Of a DNA stretch of 64,000 nucleotides, positions 28,603-36,540 are shown one piece after another. Both the position numbers and the translations under genes were made by a program. Position 1 is the first letter of the stretch. Each line of letters opens with the position of its first letter. Source of the stretch: an uncultured Paracoccaceae bacterium (GTDB lineage: Bacteria > Pseudomonadota > Alphaproteobacteria > Rhodobacterales > Rhodobacteraceae); contig CANMPD010000001.1 of NCBI GenBank assembly GCA_947499635.1, positions 372,001-436,000 of the forward strand, written 5' to 3'. The notes beneath the pieces are model-generated. The model had not been told where the DNA came from. It saw only the letters and a list, made by a program, of their open reading frames with translations, and searched no databases.

Positions 28603-29358
28603 TTAGATAAACTGTTCTGAAATCAGACGCTCTTCCAGCCCATGGCCTGGATCGAATAAAATGCGATGTCGTACATTGGCTTCTGTGTGCAACTCAACCC
28701 AATCAATATCCTTAAACGCCACAGAATCCGCCTCGGCCATAACTGGCCGCTTATCTGGATTGATCACATCAAAACGGACATTGGTGTTGCTAGGCAGCAA
28801 AGCGCCACGCCAACGACGCGGGCGAAAAGCGGCAATCGCGGTCAACGCCAAGACGTCTGCACCAATAGGCAGAATCGGACCATGTGCGGAATAGTTATAA
28901 GCCGTTGAACCCGCCGGAGTGGAGACAAGTGCGCCATCACATACTAATTCAGCCATACGCATCCGGCCATCAATTGATATCTTCAGTTTGGCCGCCTGTG
29001 GCCCCTCACGCAGAAGCGAGACTTCGTTGATTGCCATCGCTTGATGCAACACGCCATCTCGTCCCATGGCCTGCATGGATAGGGGATGAATGACCTCTTC
29101 TTGCGCTTCCTCTAGGCGCGTCATCAGGTCGTCTTCATGATAAGCATTCATCAAGAAGCCAATGGTGCCGCGATTCATACCATATATCGGAATTTCCAAT
29201 GCAACAGAATTGCGCAGCGTCTTAAGCATAAAGCCATCACCGCCTAAGGCCACGATATAATCAGCCTCGGCTAATGGCACATCGCCGTATCGTGCGACTA
29301 AAGTTGCGCGCGCAGATTGGGCAAGAGACGCCTTACTGGCAGTAAAGCCAATTTTCAT
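28603..29358 (-). CDS. nadK: NAD kinase
   Basis: A 251-residue kinase phosphorylating NAD to NADP. The family motifs are ADYIVALGGDGFMLKTLRN (GGDG, about residues 36-54), MNRGTIGFLMN and GSTAYNYSAHGPIL (NAD-binding). ATG 29358 (MKIGFTAS) is preferred over the longer ORF start at 29379. It lies alone and convergent with maeB; its promoter region is the gap before glyA. Confidence 0.93.
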   Translation of the reverse strand: MKIGFTASKASLAQSARATLVARYGDVPLAEADYIVALGGDGFMLKTLRNSVALEIPIYGMNRGTIGFLMNAYHEDDLMTRLEEAQEEVIHPLSMQAMGRDGVLHQAMAINEVSLLREGPQAAKLKISIDGRMRMAELVCDGALVSTPAGSTAYNYSAHGPILPIGADVLALTAIAAFRPRRWRGALLPSNTNVRFDVINPDKRPVMAEADSVAFKDIDWVELHTEANVRHRILFDPGHGLEERLISEQFI

Positions 29359-29509
29359 ATCGAACCCTCTTGTTTCCACTTACCGTCGCAATGTTTCCGA
29401 AAGAAGCACAAGCTCCACCGGAAATCCAGAGCTCATAGGATAGTTTACATGCCTTTCCTCTTGTGAGCGCTTTCAAGACCGATTACGCCGTTTTTAACCT
29501 TTCGATCCA

Positions 29510-29535
29510 CGCTTGTTTCCGATAGGAAACACGCG
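29510..29535 (+). promoter_or_regulatory. Hairpin in the glyA leader
   Basis: A stem GTTTCC (29515-29520) with GGAAAC (29525-29530) and a four-base GATA loop, extended by CGC/GCG pairs at the base, lies about 50 bases before the glyA start. It has no T-run, so it is not a terminator. It could be a leader structure or a palindromic operator. I do not recognise a known riboswitch. Confidence 0.35.
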
Positions 29536-29585
29536 TATCTTTCGCACTCCTGCATTCATACTTCTGCCTATCGAAGGAAGCCAGC

Positions 29586-30881
29586 ATGACCGAGACAACC
29601 CGCGACCCCGGTTTTTTCACCCAAAGCCTGTCCGAACGTGACCCAGAGCTTGCAACTGCAATCACAAACGAGCTGGGCCGTCAGCGCGATGAGATCGAAT
29701 TGATCGCATCTGAAAACATCGTGTCCGCCGCCGTCATGGAAGCGCAAGGCTCAGTTCTGACAAATAAATACGCCGAAGGCTATCCAGGACGTCGTTATTA
29801 CGGCGGTTGCCAATATGTTGACGTCGCAGAGAACCTCGCCATTGATCGTGCGAAACAATTGTTCAACTGTGAATTTGCCAACGTCCAACCGAATTCTGGC
29901 TCGCAAGCGAACCAAGGTGTCTTCCAAGCGCTCTTGCAACCGGGTGACACCATTTTGGGTATGAACCTTGCTTCTGGCGGTCACTTGACACACGGCGCCC
30001 CGCCAAACCAATCTGGGAAATGGTTTAATGCCGTGCAATACGGTGTGCGCCAACAAGACTGCTTGATTGATTATGATGAAGTCGAAAGCCTCGCAATCGA
30101 GCACCAGCCAAAGATGATCATTGCAGGTGGCTCTGCTATTCCTCGTCAGATCGACTTTGCAAAAATGCGCGAAATCGCAGACAAGGTTGGGGCCTACTTG
30201 CACGTAGACATGGCGCATTTTGCAGGCCTCGTTGCTGCGGATGAGCACCCCTCGCCCTTCCCGCATGCACATGTTGCGACAACAACCACGCATAAAACCC
30301 TGCGTGGTCCTCGTGGTGGCATGATCCTGACCAACGACGCAGACATCGCGAAAAAGGTCAATTCAGCGATCTTCCCCGGCATTCAGGGCGGTCCGTTGAT
30401 GCATGTTATCGCAGGTAAAGCTGCAGCCTTTGGCGAAGCGCTGCGTCCCGAGTTCAAGACATACCAAAAACAAGTGCGCGCGAATGCTGTTGCGCTTGCA
30501 GATGAGCTGATGAAAGGTGGCCTCGATATCGTCACCGGCGGAACTGACACGCATGTGATGCTGGTAGACCTGCGCCCCAAAGGCGTGACAGGCAACATCG
30601 TCGACAAAGCTCTGGGTCGCGCACATATCACGACAAACAAAAACGGTATCCCTTTTGACCCAGAAAAGCCGACTGTGACATCTGGTATTCGCCTCGGTAC
30701 ACCTGCGGGCACCACGCGCGGCTTTGGCGAAGACGAGTTCCGCGAAATCGCACGATTGATTGTTGAAGTAGTTGATGGCCTTGCGGCCAATGGACAAGAT
30801 GACAACGGCGAGGTCGAAGAAACCGTCCGTGGTAAAGTGGCAGATCTATGCGGACGTTTCCCGCTGTACCCAGGTCTATAA
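29586..30881 (+). CDS. glyA: Serine hydroxymethyltransferase
   Basis: A 431-residue PLP enzyme interconverting serine and glycine with tetrahydrofolate, supplying one-carbon units. Visible: [18 protein letters not shown] (N-terminal), [14 protein letters not shown] (folate and substrate contacts), [15 protein letters not shown] and the PLP lysine region [16 protein letters not shown]. Length is normal. GAAGGAAG precedes ATG 29586. It is followed by its own terminator. Confidence 0.95.
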   Translation: MTETTRDPGFFTQSLSERDPELATAITNELGRQRDEIELIASENIVSAAVMEAQGSVLTNKYAEGYPGRRYYGGCQYVDVAENLAIDRAKQLFNCEFANVQPNSGSQANQGVFQALLQPGDTILGMNLASGGHLTHGAPPNQSGKWFNAVQYGVRQQDCLIDYDEVESLAIEHQPKMIIAGGSAIPRQIDFAKMREIADKVGAYLHVDMAHFAGLVAADEHPSPFPHAHVATTTTHKTLRGPRGGMILTNDADIAKKVNSAIFPGIQGGPLMHVIAGKAAAFGEALRPEFKTYQKQVRANAVALADELMKGGLDIVTGGTDTHVMLVDLRPKGVTGNIVDKALGRAHITTNKNGIPFDPEKPTVTSGIRLGTPAGTTRGFGEDEFREIARLIVEVVDGLAANGQDDNGEVEETVRGKVADLCGRFPLYPGL

Positions 30882-30905
30882 GCGCCTAACATCTATATAC
30901 AGACT

Positions 30906-30932
30906 AAGCCGCTGCCCATTCGGTGGCGGCTT
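30906..30932 (+). terminator. Intrinsic terminator of glyA
   Basis: AAGCCGC (30906-30912) pairs with GCGGCTT (30926-30932), with further partial pairing inside the loop, followed by TCTCTC. It lies 24 bases after the glyA stop. The downstream T-run is broken by C. Confidence 0.75.
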
Positions 30933-30975
30933 TCTCTCTCCCGTACTTGCGATTAACATACGACGGAGTCATCTC

Positions 30976-31629
30976 ATGCGCGCAACACAAATCCTTCGAT
31001 CACATGTTGAGCAGGATTGGCACGCGGCGACGAACCATCCCTTCACATCAGCACTTGGCGATGGGTCTCTTTGTCCCGAGAAAATGGCAGGATACCTGCA
31101 ACAAGATTACCTATTTGTCGAAGAGTTTGTACGCCTTCTCGCATCGGCTGTTGCGCATGCTCCCACGCTTAAGGATGCAGTTCCAGGTGCACAATTTCTT
31201 GGGGTGATCTGCGGGCCAGAAAATACCTATTTCCTACGCGCCCTCAAAGCATTGAATGTGCCTGAAGCAACTGAGATCCACCCAGAAACAGCCGCCTTTC
31301 AAAAATTAATGGTACAGGCCCGTACATCGGGCCGATATGAGTTGATGCTCGCCGTTCTTGTTGTCGCCGAATGGACCTATCTTGAATGGGCGACCCCATT
31401 AGAAAACTGCGCCGGTGATTTACCATTTTGGTTTGGCGAATGGATCACCTTGCACGCTGGTACAGATTTCGCTGACGTTGTTGCTTATCTGCGTGGTCAG
31501 CTCGATGCGACTTGGGAGATTCTAGATGACCATGCTCGTGCTGAGGTCGCCGATGTATTCACCCAAGCGGTCACCTTAGAACGCGCTTTTTTTGATGCAG
31601 CATGGCAGGGGTTTTCAGTCGCCACGTAA
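30976..31629 (+). CDS. TenA/thiaminase-2 family protein
   Basis: A 217-residue helical protein of the TenA family. Conserved parts: HVEQDWHAATNHPFTSALGD near the N-terminus, MAGYLQQDYLFVEEFVRLLA (Asp and Tyr of the active site), and VLVVAEWTYLEWATPL. In classic B. subtilis TenA the active-site Cys stands in this last block; here Ala then Glu occupy it, the pattern of the TenA_E group linked to amino-HMP salvage for thiamin. The upstream long ORF (30772) is rejected; ATG 30976 begins the homology. Located after glyA, but with a terminator between. Confidence 0.82.
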   Translation: MRATQILRSHVEQDWHAATNHPFTSALGDGSLCPEKMAGYLQQDYLFVEEFVRLLASAVAHAPTLKDAVPGAQFLGVICGPENTYFLRALKALNVPEATEIHPETAAFQKLMVQARTSGRYELMLAVLVVAEWTYLEWATPLENCAGDLPFWFGEWITLHAGTDFADVVAYLRGQLDATWEILDDHARAEVADVFTQAVTLERAFFDAAWQGFSVAT

Positions 31630-31652
31630 GCAAGGTTATTGAACGTCGAGCA

Positions 31653-32018
31653 CTATATAAAACCACGCCAGCGTAAAACGAATACCAGCCCCCCAAGCGC
31701 CATCAATAGCGCAAAAAACAATGTCGCGGCAATATCTAACCGACGCCCTTTGCGTCGATCTGCGAGATCTAATTGCTGCAAATACTGCATCACGACTCGT
31801 GCGTCTTGCGCACAAGTGTCTTGGTTTACTGTGACCCTCAGTTTCGGATGATCTATAAAACTCTGGGCGGCTTCCAAATTTTTCATACGTCGCAGAATTT
31901 TGGCAGGAACAAAACGGCGTGCCCGCATTACCATTTCCGAGAAATCGCCCGAAACATTCAGACGATCCTCCATCAGCTTCTTGATCTTTAAAAGATCGTC
32001 GGCCAATTTCAGATCCAT
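31653..32018 (-). CDS. Hypothetical protein with C-terminal membrane anchor
   Basis: A 121-residue protein, start MDLKLADDLLKIKKLMEDRL, helical and charged, then RARRFVPAKILRRMKNLEAA, and a membrane helix at the C-terminus (about residues 95-115, DIAATLFFALLMALGGLVFVL). ATG 32018 is preferred to the longer ORF start at 32117. I do not recognise the family; it could be an inner-membrane-anchored cytosolic protein. It is divergent from the alpha/beta hydrolase gene and convergent with the tenA-like gene. Confidence 0.65.
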   Translation of the reverse strand: MDLKLADDLLKIKKLMEDRLNVSGDFSEMVMRARRFVPAKILRRMKNLEAAQSFIDHPKLRVTVNQDTCAQDARVVMQYLQQLDLADRRKGRRLDIAATLFFALLMALGGLVFVLRWRGFI

Positions 32019-32156
32019 AACGCGTGCCCTATAAAATACGTGGTGGCTGCATTCTAGCTTTGCAACGATCGTAAAACAATCGCCCCACATACCAAACATC
32101 GAAATAAGCCAGATCATCGCTAGTCAGCCTATGCAGTCAACGTTAAAAGGGAACTT

Positions 32157-32915
32157 ATGTTGACGACCCTCGTGCATGGCACCCCGACCCAAACGCCCCC
32201 TTTGCTGATCGCCCATGGCCTATTTGGCTCGGCGCGCAATTGGAATGTCATAGCCAAACGTCTATCGGACGAACGTCAGGTCATTGCTGTAGATATGCGC
32301 AATCACGGCCACAGTCCGCGTAGTGATAGCCAAAGTTACCCTGACATGGCCCAAGACCTTGCCGAAGTCATTGATGCATATGGTGGGCAAATGGATGTTC
32401 TGGGACATTCCATGGGCGGGAAAACTGCGATGACACTGGCGTTGCAATACCCGGAGAAAGTTCATCGTCTTGTCGTCGCAGACATCGCACCAGTAACATA
32501 CACCCATAGCCATAGCCATCTGATTGCTGCGATGCGCGCTGTTGATTTAACGTCTGTCAAGCGCCGCTCAGATGCAGAAGAGCAACTCGCCGCGCAAGGT
32601 GTGTCCCCAAACTTGCAAAGCTTTTTCACCCAATCCTTGGACATCAGCAGTAAAACTTGGTTACTTAACCTCGACACCTTGGATGCACAGATGCAATCCA
32701 TCTTGGGTTTCCCTGAGCTAGGCACACATTTCTCAGGCCCTACGTTATTTTTATCCGGCGGCACGTCCGATTATGTACAACGCGAACATCGTGACACAAT
32801 AAAATCTCTATTCCCGAATGCACATTTTGCAAAAATTCCGGGTACCGGACACTGGCTACATGCAGAAAAACCACGTGAATTCGAGGCCTCAGTCCGTAGC
32901 TATTTGCACATATAA
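32157..32915 (+). CDS. Alpha/beta-hydrolase (YbfF-like esterase group)
   Basis: A 252-residue hydrolase. The oxyanion-hole region is LLIAHGLFGSARNWNVIAKR (about residues 19-38), the nucleophile elbow is LGHSMGGKTAM (Ser near residue 84), and the catalytic His is in IPGTGHWLHAEKP (about 226-238). The acid is probably in the stretch before. This arrangement matches YbfF-like acyl or thioester hydrolases; the substrate is unknown. Single gene in its transcription unit. Confidence 0.85.
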   Translation: MLTTLVHGTPTQTPPLLIAHGLFGSARNWNVIAKRLSDERQVIAVDMRNHGHSPRSDSQSYPDMAQDLAEVIDAYGGQMDVLGHSMGGKTAMTLALQYPEKVHRLVVADIAPVTYTHSHSHLIAAMRAVDLTSVKRRSDAEEQLAAQGVSPNLQSFFTQSLDISSKTWLLNLDTLDAQMQSILGFPELGTHFSGPTLFLSGGTSDYVQREHRDTIKSLFPNAHFAKIPGTGHWLHAEKPREFEASVRSYLHI

Positions 32916-32962
32916 CCCTAATCACCAATTTTTGCTTTAACGGGTAGCGCGGGTTTATCGAC

Positions 32963-32993
32963 CAAAGCACGCCACTGTCTTTGATGTGCTTTG
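32963..32993. terminator. Hairpin in the convergent gap (weak terminator candidate)
   Basis: CAAAGCAC (32963-32970) and GTGCTTTG (32986-32993) form an 8-bp stem with a 15-base loop. It lies between the convergent alpha/beta-hydrolase and PreA-like genes. There is no clean T-run, so it is a weak candidate. Confidence 0.45.
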
Positions 32994-33121
32994 TAAGCTT
33001 TTCGACAACTGCATTTTATGTCAATGTACAGCGCCCTGCATTACACATCTGAACCTCACCAATTGGTAAGTTCTGATGACTCATAAAATCACAATGTAGG
33101 CCGCTATACTGTTGAATAAAC

Positions 33122-34216
33122 CTATGCGCTTTTCACATAGCCACCGTTATAGTCGTCACTCTTTCGACGAATTTGAGAATGGCCCACAATCCGCTCACGT
33201 GCGACACCTCGAAACTCTTCAATTGATGAAAACCCTTTGCGCTGTAAATAGTCGCTTAAATCGTCTTTCAACTCCTGAATGAGCTTAATACCAACACCGC
33301 CACTGCCTTTTTCCTCCATCGCTGCGGTGCACACCTGCAAGTTCCCAGCCCCATGTACAATGAAATTAAACGCCTCGTGAAAGCCCTTTATTCCACCAAT
33401 CCCTGAAATAGATTTATCTGGAAACGCACGAGAAATATCAGAGACACGCAATAGAGCTTGGTTCAAAATAGCCAATCCGCCCTGACCGCCAGAGGTCACA
33501 AGACCGTCCACCTCGACCTCAAACTTAAATGTTTCAGGATCCATTAAAGGCAATGATGGAAATGTATTGCATAGCGATATTGACGCGGCGCCCGCCTCAT
33601 ATGCCGCTGCTGCGGCATCAACAAGAGTCGATGTCGACGGTGTTAGCTTAACCCAAATCGGGACACTAACCACTTCGGTTACCGCGTTCAGAATGGATCT
33701 GATGATGTCTTCATCATTGGCAACATTTGCCCCCATATCTTTGCGGTCCATGTGAGGGCATGATAAATTCAACTCAAGAGCATCACATCCTACATCAACG
33801 CATGAGGTTGCAAGCTTACGCCAATTATTCATTTCTTCTTCGCTGCCAGCGCCGGCCATGATCGAAGCAATCAACATCCGGTCTGGGTATGTCTTTTTGA
33901 TTTCTTCCAAGTCAGGCAACCACAAATCCAGTGGCTGATCCGAGATCAACTCCCAATTCCAAGAAGAGTGAGAAACCGTATCTGGCCGCTTCATACGAGA
34001 GACATATGGCTTTGTCTCGCTGGTACGCTGATAGACCGTTTTGGGTCCAGCCACGTTTTCCACCGGGTGCAAACCAATTGTCTTGGTAACCACGCCTCCC
34101 CAACCAGCTTCAAAAGCTTTTAGAATTTTACGCTTGTTTTCCGTAGGTGGCGCAGATGCCAACACAAATGGATTCACAAACTCAAGACCTGTAAAATTTG
34201 TAGAAAGCTCAGTCAT
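33122..34216 (-). CDS. PreA-like dihydropyrimidine/dihydroorotate dehydrogenase-family protein without ferredoxin domain
   Basis: A 364-residue TIM-barrel flavoprotein of the DHOD/PreA family. Marks: ELNLSCPHMDRKDMG (about residues 148-162), KLTPSTSTLVDAAAA, GGQGGLAILNQ and the FMN phosphate region GIGGIKGFHEAFNFIVHGAG. It ends at DDYNGGYVKSA; the C-terminal 4Fe-4S ferredoxin domain of usual PreA (about 60 more residues) is missing, with a normal stop codon. The Cys of the mammalian active site (G-x-x-C-G) is replaced by Val, a state also seen in some bacterial relatives. No preT lies near. A RutR-like box upstream suggests a pyrimidine-catabolism link. It may be an enzyme with another electron acceptor or a degenerate one. 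Confidence 0.75.
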   Translation of the reverse strand: MTELSTNFTGLEFVNPFVLASAPPTENKRKILKAFEAGWGGVVTKTIGLHPVENVAGPKTVYQRTSETKPYVSRMKRPDTVSHSSWNWELISDQPLDLWLPDLEEIKKTYPDRMLIASIMAGAGSEEEMNNWRKLATSCVDVGCDALELNLSCPHMDRKDMGANVANDEDIIRSILNAVTEVVSVPIWVKLTPSTSTLVDAAAAAYEAGAASISLCNTFPSLPLMDPETFKFEVEVDGLVTSGGQGGLAILNQALLRVSDISRAFPDKSISGIGGIKGFHEAFNFIVHGAGNLQVCTAAMEEKGSGGVGIKLIQELKDDLSDYLQRKGFSSIEEFRGVARERIVGHSQIRRKSDDYNGGYVKSA

Positions 34217-34505
34217 CTTTGCACGTCCTCTAGCTGTTTGTTGATGAGCGTGCTATTTTTTTACCAAGTGGTCAATATTTTCTATCATTTTGAACACATA
34301 CATTGTGAGACACTGCCTGTTATTTAGGTTGTTGGTCAAAACAATTCATAATTCAGTGTTCCCATATCAATTGCAGCGGTCCTTTAAGCCAGTCAGCTCA
34401 CTCATGAGGCAAGATCGCTCGAATTGGGTTTAAATCACCAGCGAGCACGATCTCTGCTGAAACGAAACAGCTGAGGTATGTCAGAAATAGTGCATTAAAT
34501 TTAAC
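34217..34505. other. Intergenic upstream of the PreA-like gene
   Basis: 289 bases between the PreA-like gene and tRNA-Leu, with no credible ORF. Holds the RutR-like box at 34261 and a further half-site-like TTGGTCAA near 34334. AT-rich, promoter-like. Confidence 0.6.
34260..34276. promoter_or_regulatory. RutR-box-like operator of the PreA-like gene
   Basis: On the minus strand the sequence reads TTGACCACTTGGTAAA, matching the E. coli RutR consensus TTGACCANNTGGTCAA at 15 of 16 defined positions with one mismatch in the right arm. It lies about 45 to 60 bases upstream of the PreA-like start. RutR is a TetR-type repressor released by uracil and controls pyrimidine breakdown, so uracil-dependent control is likely but unproven. 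Confidence 0.6.
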
Positions 34506-34591
34506 TGGTACGAGCGGCGGGACTCGAACCCGCACGGCCGCTAGGCCTGGGGATTTTAAGTCCCCTGTGTCTACCATTCCACCACGCTCGC
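34506..34591 (-). tRNA. tRNA-Leu (anticodon TAA)
   Basis: The reverse complement begins GCGAGCG, which pairs with CGCTCGT at the 3' end (last pair G-T), then A and an encoded CCA (34508-34506). The anticodon stem GGGGA/TCCCC encloses the loop CTTAAAA, giving TAA for UUA codons. A long variable arm (GGCCTAGCGGCC) is present as expected for class II leucine tRNAs, and the T-arm has GGTTCGAGTCCC. Length is 86 bases with CCA. Confidence 0.95.
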
Positions 34592-34795
34592 AACTGATCA
34601 AATCGAGGCTAGCCCGTTGATCTTTCTTGGAGCTTTTATCTAACGAGCACTGTCACCACTGACAATAGTAATTTCGCATTTCGAGGTCGCTTGGCATAAA
34701 ATTCCTCATTTTTTCGCATACCGAACGCAACTCTCTGGCTCTATGAGCGGTGCTGTTCTCTTGACGAACAGCATCTACGAACCCAATTTCTACTT

Positions 34796-35578
34796 ATGTT
34801 TCCACTTCGTGATCACAATCCGTCTAGCTCTACGCCATATGTTGTCTATTTTTTGATGGCCGCAAATATTTTGGGATATTTCTGGTACACAACAACATTC
34901 ACCAGTCCGCATGACCTTGGCACATTTTACGCTGCCTATGCGGCGGTTCCTACAGAAATCATGGCCGGAGATGATACAGTGACACTGTTGACCTCAATCT
35001 TCGTCCATGGTGGCTTTATGCACCTTGCAGGCAATATGCTATTTCTATGGATCTTTGGCGACAATATGGAAGATGAAATGGGGCATATCCCATTTCTGAT
35101 CTTTTACCTTATCAGTGGCGTCTGTGCGACGCTTGCCCATGTCTTATCAGACCCTACATCGCAGGTACCCCTTGTTGGTGCATCAGGAGCAATTGCAGGA
35201 GTAATGGGTGGGTACTTACTTATGTTCCCCAAGGCCCGTATCGATATTTTTATCTTCTTTGTGGTCTTCTTTAAAATTATTCCCATACCTGCATTTTTGA
35301 TGCTTGGGATATGGTTGGGGTTACAATTTATCGGTGGCTTTGGAGGAGACGGTGCAGGTGTCGCCTATTGGGCCCATACCGGCGGCTTTTTGATCGGGTT
35401 ATTAATGACGCTCCCTCTATGGCTTCGACGCGGCGGACCTGCATTTTGGCAGCAAACACAAGGCCACCCTCCACATCCAGAGATAGAGTATAAATATAGT
35501 CAAAGCCGTATCCCACGGGTACCACGCCGCCCACGCGTCAAAGGCTCACGCAACCATTCAGGTCCATGGAGTCGATAG
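34796..35578 (+). CDS. Rhomboid family intramembrane serine protease
   Basis: A 260-residue protein with six or so membrane helices. The catalytic serine lies in VPLVGASGAIAGVMGGYL (about residues 125-142) and the catalytic His in AYWAHTGGFLIGLL (about 190-203), the dyad of rhomboid proteases. The N-terminus MFPLRDHNPSSSTPYVVYFL is typical of the group. A Pro/Arg-rich cytosolic tail follows (about 225-260). Likely cleaves membrane proteins; no substrate can be named. Confidence 0.9.
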   Translation: MFPLRDHNPSSSTPYVVYFLMAANILGYFWYTTTFTSPHDLGTFYAAYAAVPTEIMAGDDTVTLLTSIFVHGGFMHLAGNMLFLWIFGDNMEDEMGHIPFLIFYLISGVCATLAHVLSDPTSQVPLVGASGAIAGVMGGYLLMFPKARIDIFIFFVVFFKIIPIPAFLMLGIWLGLQFIGGFGGDGAGVAYWAHTGGFLIGLLMTLPLWLRRGGPAFWQQTQGHPPHPEIEYKYSQSRIPRVPRRPRVKGSRNHSGPWSR

Positions 35579-35593
35579 ATGTTAGATAAACGC

Positions 35594-35626
35594 AAAACAC
35601 GCCCGGTAGAATGCCGGACGTGTTTT
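35594..35626. terminator. Bidirectional intrinsic terminator between rhomboid and inositol-monophosphatase genes
   Basis: AAAACACG (35594-35601) with CGTGTTTT (35619-35626), plus an inner CCCGG/CCGG pairing, between two convergent genes. The A/T ends serve as the T-run in either direction. Confidence 0.85.
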
Positions 35627-35645
35627 ATAAACTTCAAGCGAAAGC

Positions 35646-36431
35646 TTACTTGCGAATAACTTTGGCAAAGGTGTCAAATATCACCTCGTTCGCGCAAATA
35701 ACCTCGCCACTATCGATGATACGATTTTCTGGATTGAGCGCCTGGCAAAAGCCTCCGGCCTCTTTGACGATGATAATCCCAGCGGCCACGTCCCATGAAT
35801 GCAGCCTGCGCTCCCAGTACCCTTCATAGCGGCCAGCAGCAACATAAGCCATATCCAACGCTGCAGAGCCCCAACGGCGCACGCCTGAACAGGTCGGCAT
35901 GATGCGGGCAAGATCTTGCAAAGTCTCTGGAAGATCTGCACGTCCACCAAAGGGTAATCCTGTCGCAAAAACGCTCTCAATCATTCGGTGACGGTCCGAG
36001 ACGCGGATTCGTGTCTCGTTCATCCAAGCACCTGTGCCTTTTTCAGCAAAAAACATCTCATCTTTGGCTGGATCATAGATAACGCCAGAAATGATTTGTC
36101 CTTTGTGCTCTAAGGCAATGGAGACGGCCCAATGCGGCAAACCATGAAGGAAGTTTGTAGTGCCATCAAGTGGATCCACGATCCAACGACGTGTAGGGTC
36201 TTCGCCCTCCTCACTGCCGCCTTCTTCGGCCACCCAACCATAAGTTGGCCGAGCGCCCATTAGCTCATCTTTCAGGATTTTTTCTGCAGCGATATCCGCA
36301 CGCGAAACAAAATCCCCTGCTCCTTTGGATGACACTTGAAGGTTTTCCACCTCGCCAAAGTCTTTAACAAGAGAGCGGCCAGCCTTACGGGCGGCCTTTA
36401 CCATGACGTTTAGATTTGCGCTGCCAATCAT
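35646..36431 (-). CDS. Inositol monophosphatase family protein (SuhB-like)
   Basis: A 261-residue metal-dependent phosphatase. Motif 1 is WVAEEGGSEEGEDPTRRWIV then DPLDGTTNFLHGLPHWAVS (metal-binding Asp residues, about residues 82-100), and motif 2 is LHSWDVAAGIIIVKEAGG (about 215-232). These fit myo-inositol-1-phosphatase or a CysQ-like relative. Length normal. Possible roles are inositol metabolism or SuhB regulation of transcription. It starts 109 bases after the stop of the upstream kinase gene. Confidence 0.9.
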   Translation of the reverse strand: MIGSANLNVMVKAARKAGRSLVKDFGEVENLQVSSKGAGDFVSRADIAAEKILKDELMGARPTYGWVAEEGGSEEGEDPTRRWIVDPLDGTTNFLHGLPHWAVSIALEHKGQIISGVIYDPAKDEMFFAEKGTGAWMNETRIRVSDRHRMIESVFATGLPFGGRADLPETLQDLARIMPTCSGVRRWGSAALDMAYVAAGRYEGYWERRLHSWDVAAGIIIVKEAGGFCQALNPENRIIDSGEVICANEVIFDTFAKVIRK

Positions 36432-36540
36432 AATGCGAAGGATCCTTAACAGGGGCGATGTCGGTCAAAGCGCCGATATACGCGGCTATATTACATTTGC
36501 CAAGTGGTTATGACGTAACCCGCACAGATAGACGTTTCAT

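Noticed and set aside
29380-29585. Glycine, SAM or folate riboswitch before glyA
   Set aside because: No tandem aptamer or known core motif could be recognised by eye; only a simple hairpin is present.
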